From positions 1 to 56,480 of the forward strand of contig NZ_JAOPWB010000039.1 in assembly GCF_025965855.1 (NCBI RefSeq): 56,480 nucleotides of DNA, read 5' to 3'. The DNA is from Mycobacterium sp. GTDB lineage: Bacteria > Actinomycetota > Actinomycetes > Mycobacteriales > Mycobacteriaceae. Below are positions 40,426 to 48,855 of this stretch, in pieces. The notes beneath the pieces are model-generated. The model was not told the origin of the DNA. It was given only the letters and a program-made list of their open reading frames with translations, and did not search any database. How positions within the stretch are numbered: the first letter of the stretch is position 1; the number at the start of each line of letters is the position of its first letter. Made by a program: the position numbers and the translations under genes.

Positions 40426-40860
40426 ATGACTCGCCGCCTGCGCCCTGGTTGGCTGGTGGCGTTCTTCGCACTGCTCATCTCGGCCAGCGCCTGGATGCCG
40501 TGGCTGACGACGGCCGTCAACGGTGGGGGTTGGGCCAACGCCATCGGCGGGACCCACGGCAACTTGGTACTGCCGAGGGGCTTTGGTGCGGGACAGCTCA
40601 TCGTGTTGCTCGCCTCGACGCTGCTGGTGGCCGGGGCGATGGTGGGCCGTGGCCTGTCGGTGAAGATCGCTTCGATTGCCGCGCTGGTCATTTCGCTGCT
40701 CATCGTGGGGCTCACGGTGTGGTACTACAAGCTCAACGTCAACCCGCCGGTGTCGGCCGAATACGGGCTCTACGTCGGTGCCGTCGGCGCGGCCTTCGCT
40801 CTGGCGTGCTCCCTCATGGCGGTGATCGCGGCGTTGGCTTCCGGACGATCGGGCCGCTGA
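40426..40860 (+). CDS. Four-span membrane protein (Rv0912 type)
   Basis: A 144-residue integral membrane protein with four hydrophobic segments (LVAFFALLISASAWMPWL, GQLIVLLASTLLVAGAM, IASIAALVISLLIVGLTVW, LYVGAVGAAFALACSLMAV). No catalytic motif is seen and the function is unknown. ATG 40426; convergent with the VOC gene 5 nt downstream. Confidence 0.83.
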   Translation: MTRRLRPGWLVAFFALLISASAWMPWLTTAVNGGGWANAIGGTHGNLVLPRGFGAGQLIVLLASTLLVAGAMVGRGLSVKIASIAALVISLLIVGLTVWYYKLNVNPPVSAEYGLYVGAVGAAFALACSLMAVIAALASGRSGR

Positions 40861-40865
40861 GGGTT

Positions 40866-41354
40866 TCACCCCGGCGGGAACTCGTGCTTGCCCGACTTGG
40901 CACTGCCCTCGGGCTCGTTGACGCCGAACACGAAGGGCGCGAACACGACTTCGCGTCCGTCCGGGTCGCGATAGGTGACCGCGCCGTTTGCCTCCCAATA
41001 CGGGTGCTGCTGCACCGGCGCCCGGCCCGCCGCCTCAAGGCGCGCGATGGCGGCCTGCTGAGCCTCCCGGCCGGGGAAGTACAGGCACAGCTGTTCGTGG
41101 GGATCAACTGCGACGGGCTCAACCGACTCGACGATTTCCAGCGTCAGGTTCCAGCTTGGGAGGCCGAAGATGGCGCCGTTGCTGCCGTAGCTGGCCTCAA
41201 ACGTTTCGAAGAGCGGCAGCCCCACCAGCTCGCGGTAAAACCGCACTGTCTCTTCGAAGTTCGACGAGCGTCGAGCAAAGCGGATGGCGCCAACCGGGGC
41301 CAAGTGCGGGGGCCAGTGCGTTGCCCGATGGCTGGGTCCGGTCCAGATCGTCAC
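40866..41354 (-). CDS. Single-domain VOC (glyoxalase-like) protein
   Basis: A 162-residue protein: APVGAIRFARRSSNFEETVRFYRELVGLPLFETFE opens the module; a Glu in LTLEIVES and a C-terminal YRDPDGREVVFAPFVFG complete the usual pattern. Start GTG 41354 overlaps the stop of the carotenoid oxygenase gene (GTGA), so they are translated together. The substrate is unknown; location suggests it works with the oxygenase and thiolase upstream. Confidence 0.85.
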   Translation of the reverse strand: MTIWTGPSHRATHWPPHLAPVGAIRFARRSSNFEETVRFYRELVGLPLFETFEASYGSNGAIFGLPSWNLTLEIVESVEPVAVDPHEQLCLYFPGREAQQAAIARLEAAGRAPVQQHPYWEANGAVTYRDPDGREVVFAPFVFGVNEPEGSAKSGKHEFPPG

Positions 41355-42865
41355 AGCCCGACCCCGCTTGCCGCCGACTCCGCGGTGTGCCAGCGCCGCA
41401 GCTGATCGCCGGGTGCCCACGTCGAATGCGTGCCGCTGGAAATGCGTTCCGGCAATTGGAGTTTGCACACCGGGCCGTCACCGATCCGGGCGGCGTCGAA
41501 CACCACGCAGTAGGAGGCGTCGGCGTTCATATCGGTGGTCAGGGTGACCAGGTAGCCGTCATCCTCACCGGTCGAAGCGACCCGCGGCGCCATCGCGGCC
41601 TCGCTTCCGTAGACACCGTCGCCGAAGGAGATGCCCTCCTGATTCCCGGTGAGCACGTCGTGTTTGACCAGGCCGTCGAACAGGAACCAGCCCGGTTTGC
41701 CGGTCGCGGCGTAGGTGTACCGGTAGCCGCTCGCGGCGTAGCCGGAGTTGATCGTCCCGAACTCGGTGATCGATTCCGAGAGTTGCTCTTCCTTCACCGC
41801 GCCGGTGACCAGGTTGAACCGCCACCGGTGCAGCCGGGCCTGCAGGCGATCCAGCGCCAGGAATCGAAAGAGCTTGTCCCACTTGGTTCCCCCGGTGTCA
41901 AGCGGTTGGGGATCGTCTTCGAAGAAGCCGTCGAGGACGATCTCGTCACCGTCCTCGTAGGCGTTGACGAAGTGCAGCACGAAGGTCGGGTCCGCCTCGA
42001 ACCATCGGATGTCGCCGGTGGAGCCCCGGCGTGGGAGCACGGCGAAGCGCGACGGAATGTCGGGATAGAAGCGCGGCAGGTGCACGTCGTGCTCGAGCAG
42101 GCGCGGATCCCAGAACAACGGGAAATCGTTCAGCATCACGTAGTTTTCGGTGAACGCCATGTCGTGCGGCAGCCGTGGTCCCGGCAGCGGGATGTCCACG
42201 TAGTGAACCAATTCGTCGCTCTCGTCGACCACGCCGTAGCGCATGTACGGCGCTTGCTTGCTGTAGTTGAAGAACAGGAGCTCGCCGGTTTTGTTGTCGA
42301 CCTTGGAATGCGCCGACACACCCCAGTCGGTGGGGAAGCGCCCGTTCCAGCTCTCTTTGCCGATCGTGTCGGCCGAGTACGGGTCGACCCGGTACAGGTC
42401 GCCGCACTGGTAGAAACTGGTCAGCGCGATTCCCCGGTGCACGATCACGTCGGTGCTCGACGCGTCCTTCATCCGGGTACGAGCGCCCCAGCCGTCCTCC
42501 CGTTTGGCCAGTTGCACTGCTTCGGCCAAACCCGGCCACAGCGGCTCGCCGGCCTCGTTCTCCGCCCGGAAACCATCCGTGCGGACAAAGCGGTTGCGGT
42601 AGAAGGCTTTTCCGTCGCGGAAGCCGACCGCGTGCAGCATGCCGTCGCCGTCGAACGGGTGGTAGGTCTTCAGCGCCGGGTGCAGCGGGTTCTCGGTGTT
42701 GCGCAGGTAGACGCCGTCCAGGTCACGGGGGATTTCACCGTCCACGGCGGTGAGGTCGTCGGCGTCCCATTCCGTCGTCTGCGGCCGCCATGGGCCGGTC
42801 CGGTAGGGGTGGTCGTCGTCTTCGGGCAGGGTCGACAGGAACTTGCCGACGATCTCAACGTCCAT
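41351..42865 (-). CDS. Carotenoid oxygenase family dioxygenase (Rv0913c type)
   Basis: A 504-residue beta-propeller iron dioxygenase. The four His iron ligands are seen in VSAHSKVD (about 190), RLPHDMAFTEN (about 237), FVLHFVNAYEDGDE (about 305) and a C-terminal GTHSTWAPG (about 484). An early DGDGMLHAVGF segment is also conserved. Members cleave double bonds of carotenoids, stilbenes or lignin-like compounds; the substrate here is not known. ATG 42865 (MDVEIVGKFLSTLPEDDDHPY); the frame extends further upstream but overlaps the thiolase. 2 nt after the thiolase, cotranscribed. Confidence 0.93.
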   Translation of the reverse strand: MDVEIVGKFLSTLPEDDDHPYRTGPWRPQTTEWDADDLTAVDGEIPRDLDGVYLRNTENPLHPALKTYHPFDGDGMLHAVGFRDGKAFYRNRFVRTDGFRAENEAGEPLWPGLAEAVQLAKREDGWGARTRMKDASSTDVIVHRGIALTSFYQCGDLYRVDPYSADTIGKESWNGRFPTDWGVSAHSKVDNKTGELLFFNYSKQAPYMRYGVVDESDELVHYVDIPLPGPRLPHDMAFTENYVMLNDFPLFWDPRLLEHDVHLPRFYPDIPSRFAVLPRRGSTGDIRWFEADPTFVLHFVNAYEDGDEIVLDGFFEDDPQPLDTGGTKWDKLFRFLALDRLQARLHRWRFNLVTGAVKEEQLSESITEFGTINSGYAASGYRYTYAATGKPGWFLFDGLVKHDVLTGNQEGISFGDGVYGSEAAMAPRVASTGEDDGYLVTLTTDMNADASYCVVFDAARIGDGPVCKLQLPERISSGTHSTWAPGDQLRRWHTAESAASGVGL

Positions 42866-42867
42866 AG

Positions 42868-44112
42868 TCACGAACCCCTGGTTGCGCTCACCACGAAGCT
42901 GACGGTGGTGGCGGTGCTGCCACCGAAGTTCAGGGTGCCGAAGGCCTTCGCGTCGTCGACCTGGTAGTCGCCGGCCGCGCCGCTGACCTGCTTGGCCGCA
43001 TCGAGCAGCATCCGCACCCCGGACGCCCCCACGGGGTGGCCGCCGCCGATCAGTCCGCCGCTGGGGTTGATGGGCAGGCGTCCGCCGATCTCGATCTCGC
43101 CGTTTTCGATGGCCTTCCACGACTCGCCGGGGCCGGTCAGCCCGATGTGGTCGATGGCCAGGTACTCGCTGGGGGTGAAGCAGTCGTGCACCTCGAACCC
43201 GTCGAGGTCGTCGAGGGTCAGCCGGGCGCGGCGCAGGGCATCGAGGACCGCCGCCCGCACGTGGGGCAGCACGTGAGTTTCCAGGGGATTGTCGGCGGCC
43301 CGGCGCAATTTCTGTTGCAGACCCAGCCCGACGGTTCGGTGCCCCCAGCCATCGATGTGGCCGATCGGGCGCACGTCCGGGTGGTCGCGCAGGTATCTGT
43401 CGTTGACCAAAACCACTCCAGCGCCGCCGTCGGTCATCTGGCTGCAGTCGAATCGGCGCAACCGGCCCTCGGTGATCGGGTTGGTGGTGTCGTCGTCCGT
43501 GATCGGGTCGGGAACCGTCCACCCGCGCGTTTGGGCGTGGGGGTTGCGCCGCGCGTTGGCGAAGTTGAGCTGCGCGATGGCGCGCAGATGCGTGTCGTCC
43601 AAGCCGTAGCGCCGGTCGTACTCGTCGGCAATCTCGGCGAACATCGACGGCCACAGGTAGCGAGCGCCCGCTCCTTCGTGTCCGGTCCAGGCGGCGGCGC
43701 CGAGATGCTGGGCGGCCGTATCGCCCGGCACCGTCTTCTCCAGCTCGATACCCATCACCAGTGCGGTGTCGTAGGCGCCCGAGCGCAAATCGGCCATCGC
43801 CGCCAGCGCCGCCACGCTGCCCGACGCGCAGGCGGCCTCGTGCCGCGAGGCCGGGGTGTCCCAGAGCTCTTCGCAAACCGTCGCCGGCATCGCACCGAGG
43901 TGGCCCTGGCTGGCGAACATCTCGCCGAAGGCATTGCCGACGTGCACGACGCCGATTTCTGCCGCACCGACCTTGGCCGCGGCGAGCGCGCCCTCGACGA
44001 CCTCAGCGGTCAACGCAGCAAGGTCGCGACCCTCCCTGGTGAGGTTGCGGGCGAAATCGCTTTGGTAGCCCCCGAGTATCCACACCCCTGTCGAGCCATC
44101 CATATGCGGCAC
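42868..44112 (-). CDS. SCP2-like acetyl-CoA acetyltransferase/thiolase (Rv0914c type)
   Basis: A 414-residue thiolase-fold enzyme. Nucleophile Cys in HEAACASGSVAAL (about 94), HDCFTPSEY His (about 325) in place of the NEAF of degradative thiolases, and GGGHPVGASGVRM (about 365) with the second His. The HDCF form is typical of the SCP2/lipid-transfer thiolase group in sterol and lipid side-chain pathways. ATG 44112 with a second ATG three codons later. Leads the operon thiolase-carotenoid oxygenase-VOC. Last gene in clear synteny with M. tuberculosis. Confidence 0.92.
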   Translation of the reverse strand: MPHMDGSTGVWILGGYQSDFARNLTREGRDLAALTAEVVEGALAAAKVGAAEIGVVHVGNAFGEMFASQGHLGAMPATVCEELWDTPASRHEAACASGSVAALAAMADLRSGAYDTALVMGIELEKTVPGDTAAQHLGAAAWTGHEGAGARYLWPSMFAEIADEYDRRYGLDDTHLRAIAQLNFANARRNPHAQTRGWTVPDPITDDDTTNPITEGRLRRFDCSQMTDGGAGVVLVNDRYLRDHPDVRPIGHIDGWGHRTVGLGLQQKLRRAADNPLETHVLPHVRAAVLDALRRARLTLDDLDGFEVHDCFTPSEYLAIDHIGLTGPGESWKAIENGEIEIGGRLPINPSGGLIGGGHPVGASGVRMLLDAAKQVSGAAGDYQVDDAKAFGTLNFGGSTATTVSFVVSATRGS

Positions 44113-44343
44113 GCTACTCCTGGGCGGTTCGGCCGACTGGCCAACAGGGCGGCCCCGTCGGCTCTCGGGCTGAACCGACGGGACCTAGACGGGCGCGAAG
44201 GCCGGCCGACGCGCACGCCTCTTTTGGAACATTGCCGCCAAGCGCGGTCGACAAACATGTTGAACGAACCTTGTGGCCAACGCCCGGAAACGGGTATTTA
44301 CGTGCGGCTACTCGTCTTTTCGCTGTTGGAGACGAGATTAGGG

Positions 44344-45765
44344 CTAAATGGCGCCCTCGACGAGCTCCGTCGGCTCCGGTCCGTCCGGCTCCCGTGCGGG
44401 CACGGTCGGTCGCTTCTGGAGAGCCTGAGCATCGGCGAGGTCGACGGCCGCCAAGTCGATGCCCTTGGTCTCGCGGGCGGCCACGGCGGCCACGGCGCTC
44501 ACCGCCGCGGTGGCCGCCAGGTACCAGGAAATGGGCACGGAGGATTTGTATGTCTGGAGCAGGCGAACGGCGATGATCGGTGCCAGCGAGCCGGCGACGA
44601 TCGAGGTGACCTGATAGCCGAGCGACACGCCCGAATAACGCATCCGGGTGGGGAACATCTCCGCCATGGCCGCCGGCTGGACCGCGTACATGAGTCCGTG
44701 GAACACCAGACCGATGATGACCGCCGCCAGGATGATGGCGTTGCGGCCGCTGTCCATCATCGGGAAGGCGAAGAACCCCCACGTGCACGCGCAGACCGCG
44801 CCGACGAAATAGATTGGGCGCCTGCCGATCCGGTCACTGAGCCGTCCGGCCAGCGGGATGACCACGAAGTGCACGGCGTGCGCGACCAGCAGCCACGACA
44901 GGATCGCCTTGGTGTTGGCGTGCACCTGCACTTTGAGGTAGGTGATGGAGAAGGTGACCACGAGGTAGTACATGGTGTTCTCGCCGAAGCGCAAGCCCAT
45001 GGCGGTGAAAACGCCACGCGGGTAACGTTTTAAAACCTCGACAGCACCCAACTGCCTGGCCTTGGAGCGGCCAACTTCCTGCTGTGCTTCAAGGAAAATG
45101 GGTGCATCTGTCACCTTGGTGCGGATGTAGTAGCCGATCAGAACGACGACCGCGGACAACCAGAAGGCGACGCGCCAGCCCCAGCTCAGGAACTCCGCAT
45201 CCGATAGCGTCCATGTGAGACCCAGCAGCACGACGGTGGCCAGCATGTTGCCTCCCGGCACGGCCGCCTGCGGCCAGCTCGCCCAGAAGCCGCGGCTGTC
45301 CTTCGGGCTGTGCTCGGCGACGAGCAGGACCGCGCCGCCCCACTCGCCGCCGACGGCGAAGCCCTGGATGAAGCGCAGCACCACCAACAGCGCGGGCGCC
45401 CAGTAACCGACCTGGGCGAAGGTGGGCAGGCAGCCCATGAGCACGGTCGCGGCGCCCACCAGCAGCAGGCTGACCTGCAGCAGCTTCTTGCGCCCGTACC
45501 GGTCCCCCAATTGCCCGAAGACGAGGCCGCCGAGCGGGCGGGCGGCGAAGCCGACGGCGTAGGTCACGAACGAAGCGAGGATCGCATCGAGCTCGTTGCC
45601 GCCGCGCGGAAAGAACACCTTGCTGAACACCAGCGTGGCCGCCGTGCCGTAGAGAAAGAATTCATACCATTCGACGACGGTGCCGGCCATGGATGCGGCG
45701 ACCACTCGGCGAAGAAATCCCCGGCTTTGGAATGGGTCCGGCTGCAACTGATTACGGACGCTCAC
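44344..45765 (-). CDS. MHS-family (KgtP/ShiA-like) major facilitator transporter
   Basis: A 473-residue proton symporter-type permease with 12 predicted spans. SRGFLRRVVAASMAGTVVEWYEFFLYG and GQLGDRYGRKKLLQVS are diagnostic of the metabolite:H+ symporter group, as is ALLVVLRFIQGFAVGGEWGGAVLLVAEHSP. Substrates of relatives are dicarboxylates, shikimate or betaine-type solutes; this one is unknown. GTG 45765 has a perfect AAGGAGG ribosome site, which decides against longer starts. M. tuberculosis has no such gene here. A 231-nt stretch before it (44113-44343) holds no gene I can support. Confidence 0.9.
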   Translation of the reverse strand: MSVRNQLQPDPFQSRGFLRRVVAASMAGTVVEWYEFFLYGTAATLVFSKVFFPRGGNELDAILASFVTYAVGFAARPLGGLVFGQLGDRYGRKKLLQVSLLLVGAATVLMGCLPTFAQVGYWAPALLVVLRFIQGFAVGGEWGGAVLLVAEHSPKDSRGFWASWPQAAVPGGNMLATVVLLGLTWTLSDAEFLSWGWRVAFWLSAVVVLIGYYIRTKVTDAPIFLEAQQEVGRSKARQLGAVEVLKRYPRGVFTAMGLRFGENTMYYLVVTFSITYLKVQVHANTKAILSWLLVAHAVHFVVIPLAGRLSDRIGRRPIYFVGAVCACTWGFFAFPMMDSGRNAIILAAVIIGLVFHGLMYAVQPAAMAEMFPTRMRYSGVSLGYQVTSIVAGSLAPIIAVRLLQTYKSSVPISWYLAATAAVSAVAAVAARETKGIDLAAVDLADAQALQKRPTVPAREPDGPEPTELVEGAI

Positions 45766-46160
45766 CGGATGTCCTCCTTGGTGTGCTGGCGGATTGGAGC
45801 GTACCGCTCTTTGGCCGGCTTTGCCCGTGGCCTCAGCATTCCCAGAAGCCACGGGATTCGGGGGATATGCCAATGTGTCCGCCTCAGCGCGACAACCGAG
45901 CGGCCCAAGCGCCATGGGAGCGGGTGGTTGTGTGGGCATTGGGCCGGCGGGGCCGCGACCTCAGCAATTCGCACGGTTTCGGACCCCAGGCGATGCGCGA
46001 TCAGCGCCGTTCGCCCGTCCTTGAGGCGGAACCGATGCGTTGCGACACGGTCACGGATGCATACCTATCCGCAGATCACTGGTCACAGGAGCCCCTTGAA
46101 TCACTATCGTCACATGAGCCAACTGCGGACGTCAAGCGACGGCCTGCTCCCGGGAAAGGT
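45766..46160. other. Divergent intergenic region
   Basis: 395 nt between the starts of the permease and the DUF4185 gene. It must contain both promoters. The plus-strand frame of the DUF4185 gene stays open through most of it but the residues look like read-through of GC-rich DNA, not a domain. No RNA gene or repeat was recognised. Confidence 0.5.
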
Positions 46161-47675
46161 GTGACATTGACGGCGATTCCCCGGATCCTGTCGCTATCGA
46201 TGGCGTCGGCGACCGCCATCGGTTTCTTCGTTGCGATCGGCCCCGCGCCGTCGGCGAACGCCACCCCTTGCAGCGCGCCGGAAGGCAACATCGACCCCCC
46301 GGCGGCGCCCCCGCCGATGCCCGCACCGCAGCCTGTCGTCCAACCACCGACCGGGCGTAGGCCCACCCATGCGAATGACCAGGCGCCATTGCCCAAGTTG
46401 GGTCCGCTGATCTCGTCGTTACTCAAGCCGGGAGCGGGGGGCCAGCGATACTCCGCGCCGATACAACCCCAAGCGGGGGTCGTTCCGCCGCCGGGGCCCA
46501 ATCCGCCCGCGCCGGGCGTCCCGCAGCTACCGCCGAATGCGACGCAGCTACAGCCGAACGCGGCCCCGGTTCAGCCGCAACCGGCCCCGCAGCCGGCGGC
46601 GCAGCCCGCGCCCCCGCCTCCCGCCAATATCGCGGGGGCACCGACATCGCTGGTCGACTGGGTGACCGGACCGGATGGCCCGAACAAGACCCTCCAACGT
46701 TTCAGCATTTCCGGGACCGACCTCGGGATCGCCTGGGACAACGGCGATCCCGCCAACCGTCAGGTCCTCATGGCGTTCGGTGACACGTTCGGCTATTGCA
46801 AAGTCCGCGGCCAGCAATGGCGCTACAACGTGCTGTTCCGCAGCTCGGACCGCGACCTGTCCCACGGCATCCACATCGCCGAAGGCGTACCCAACGACCG
46901 ATACTCCGGCTCACCGGTGTGGGCGACCGGCCTTTCCAAGCAGGTCGTCAACACCATCCACAAGGCGCCGCACGAGACGGGCATCATTCCGACCGCCGCG
47001 TTCTCGCTCGGGCGAACCCAGTACATGAGCTACATGTCCATCAGGCAGTGGGGCCGCGACGGGGAATGGCAGACGAACTACTCGGCAATCGCGAGATCCG
47101 TTGACAACGGCCAGAACTGGGGGATTTTCCCCAGCACCGTTCGCACCGCCTCGGCGGATGCCATACCGGGAGTCGGGTTCACGCCGGGGAATGAGAATTT
47201 CCAGATGGGCGCGTTCATGAAGGGTAACGACGGTTACCTCTATCAGTTCGGGACCCCCTCGGGGCGCAGCGGTGCGGCATTCCTGTCGCGCGTTCCCCCG
47301 AATCAGCTTCCGGACCTGAGCAAATACCAGTACTGGAACGGCGACCAAGGCGGGCGTTGGGTCCCGGCCAACCCGGGGGCGGCGACGCCGCTTTGGCCCG
47401 GTCCGGTCGGCGAAATGTCTGCCCAGTACAACAGCTACCTCAAGCAGTACCTGGTCCTGTACACCAACGGTGGCAGCAACGACGTCGTCGCGCGGACCGC
47501 GCCGACCCCGCAAGGACCGTGGAGTGGGGAGCAACCGCTAGTGTCGTCGTTCCAGATGCCCGGCGGCATCTATGCGCCGATGATCCATCCGTGGTCGTCG
47601 GGGAGGGACCTGTACTTCAACCTGTCGCTATGGTCGGCGTACGACGTGATGCTGATGCACACCGTGCTGCCATAA
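46161..47675 (+). CDS. Secreted DUF4185-domain protein
   Basis: A 504-residue exported protein. Residues 1-36 are a signal peptide (IPRILSLSMASATAIGFFVAIG...ANA). A long Pro/Gln/Ala-rich linker follows (about 45-160, PVQPQPAPQPAAQPAPPPPA). The DUF4185 domain, a five-bladed-propeller-like fold related to glycosidase folds, covers about 165-504 with SGTDLGIAWDNGDPANRQVLMAFGDTFG at its start and GEMSAQYNSYLKQYLVLY later. Substrate unknown. GTG 46161 follows GGGAAAGGT. A single Cys pair is possible (C38, C212). Confidence 0.83.
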   Translation: MTLTAIPRILSLSMASATAIGFFVAIGPAPSANATPCSAPEGNIDPPAAPPPMPAPQPVVQPPTGRRPTHANDQAPLPKLGPLISSLLKPGAGGQRYSAPIQPQAGVVPPPGPNPPAPGVPQLPPNATQLQPNAAPVQPQPAPQPAAQPAPPPPANIAGAPTSLVDWVTGPDGPNKTLQRFSISGTDLGIAWDNGDPANRQVLMAFGDTFGYCKVRGQQWRYNVLFRSSDRDLSHGIHIAEGVPNDRYSGSPVWATGLSKQVVNTIHKAPHETGIIPTAAFSLGRTQYMSYMSIRQWGRDGEWQTNYSAIARSVDNGQNWGIFPSTVRTASADAIPGVGFTPGNENFQMGAFMKGNDGYLYQFGTPSGRSGAAFLSRVPPNQLPDLSKYQYWNGDQGGRWVPANPGAATPLWPGPVGEMSAQYNSYLKQYLVLYTNGGSNDVVARTAPTPQGPWSGEQPLVSSFQMPGGIYAPMIHPWSSGRDLYFNLSLWSAYDVMLMHTVLP

Positions 47676-47742
47676 GCGCACGCGTGTTGTCAGTGGTCGC
47701 CGGGACTTGTGACGACGTCGCCAGACCCTCAGACTGATTGAT

Positions 47743-48534
47743 ATGCGCGATCGCGAGACGATCGACCAAGAGTTGCGGCTCATCGCTCTTGGGCGCCAAT
47801 CGGTGCGTGAGCAGGGTGGTCGGCCGTCGTCCCGGGAGGTCGACGCGCTGCTCGACGAGCGCCTGGGCCATCGCGCGGAGGCGTCCGAAACCGAGGCGGT
47901 TCCGGCGCGTGCGACCCAGGTGGTCGTCGACACGTTGTCGCGGCGCGACATCAGGCCTTCCCGACGTAAGGGTGTGCTGCGCCACTTCGGGCCCCTCGCG
48001 GCGTTGCCGTTATCTCTGCTGGCCGTCGGCGCTGTGTTAGCGGTCATGTTCGGGATGCACAAATCGGACCCACCGCCGCCGGCGGTAGTCCCGCCGCCGG
48101 CGGTGGTCCCGCCGCCGTCGGTTGCGCGACCCAGCCCGGCTGCGCCGGCAGCACACGCTCCGCCGCTTGAGATCGTCGACAGGGCGTTCATCGGCGCGTT
48201 GAAACAGGATGGCGTGCCCGTTCCGAGCAACGAATACGTGACGACCCATGGGCACGCAGTCTGCGATTTCCTAACGCAACAACCCAATTTCGCAGAGGCC
48301 GTCCGCTTCGTGCAGGGGTCGACGATTTGGGACGCCAATCAAAGCGCCAGTTTCGCCGCCGGTGCCGTCGTCTCGTACTGCCCTCAGTACCAACCTTCAA
48401 GCTCGGACGAGCCGCAGCCGGGTTTCCAGGACGCGCTCTCCGGTCTGCAGGCCATCGAACGTGACCTGAAGGGCATCCAAGGTGATCTGCAAGGCATCGG
48501 AGACGGCCTGCCGGCCCTCCCGGGCCACCAGTAA
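47743..48534 (+). CDS. Membrane-anchored DUF732-domain protein
   Basis: A 263-residue protein with a cytoplasmic N-terminal region of about 90 residues, one membrane helix (FGPLAALPLSLLAVGAVLAVMFG, about 82-104), a Pro/Val repeat (PPPAVVPPPAVVPPPS), then a DUF732 domain (about 140-225; VDRAFIGALKQDGVPVPSNEYVTTHGHAVCDFL and AVVSYCPQY, two Cys that could form a disulfide). DUF732 is common in mycobacterial exported proteins and of unknown role. ATG 47743. The C-terminus is a short helical tail. Confidence 0.82.
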   Translation: MRDRETIDQELRLIALGRQSVREQGGRPSSREVDALLDERLGHRAEASETEAVPARATQVVVDTLSRRDIRPSRRKGVLRHFGPLAALPLSLLAVGAVLAVMFGMHKSDPPPPAVVPPPAVVPPPSVARPSPAAPAAHAPPLEIVDRAFIGALKQDGVPVPSNEYVTTHGHAVCDFLTQQPNFAEAVRFVQGSTIWDANQSASFAAGAVVSYCPQYQPSSSDEPQPGFQDALSGLQAIERDLKGIQGDLQGIGDGLPALPGHQ

Positions 48535-48855
48535 TACGCGCCAAGCGGCCTAGGACGGATGCTCGGCCACGGTTAACTCCCGCATCCAGGGATGTCAAGA
48601 ATCAGCCGAAGTAAGTGTATGTGCAGATCGGGGCGCGCAGTCGCGACTCAATGCGGAATACGGCGTCTCCCGTATGCGCGACTGCGACGGACGGGACGCC
48701 CACGACCGGCCGAAGCCCTTAGTCTTAAAAACGCCGACGCTGCGCTGCCTTCGGCTCCAGAGAACGTCTTGCATCTGAAATCGACTGCAGCACAAAGAAA
48801 TTCGGAGATAAACACGACTGGTGTTGTAGAATGAGTGCCTTGACAATGGTCTTGG
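48535..48855. other. Intergenic region with nested hairpin and isolated 23-bp repeat copy
   Basis: 321 nt of lower GC than its surroundings. It holds one copy of the cassette repeat (48593-48618, core TCAAGAATCAGCCGAAGTAA) and a nested inverted repeat: outer arms CGCAGTCGCG (48636-48645) and CGCGACTGCG (48677-48686), inner ATACGG/CCGTAT. The rest, including AT-richer 48720-48840, has no supported gene. It marks the left border of the monooxygenase cassette. Confidence 0.6.

Noticed and set aside
41351..43876. A very long minus-strand open frame (841 codons) covering the carotenoid oxygenase and most of the thiolase
   Set aside because: Only residues from 42865 onwards resemble the oxygenase; the upstream part is the basic shadow of the thiolase gene in another frame.
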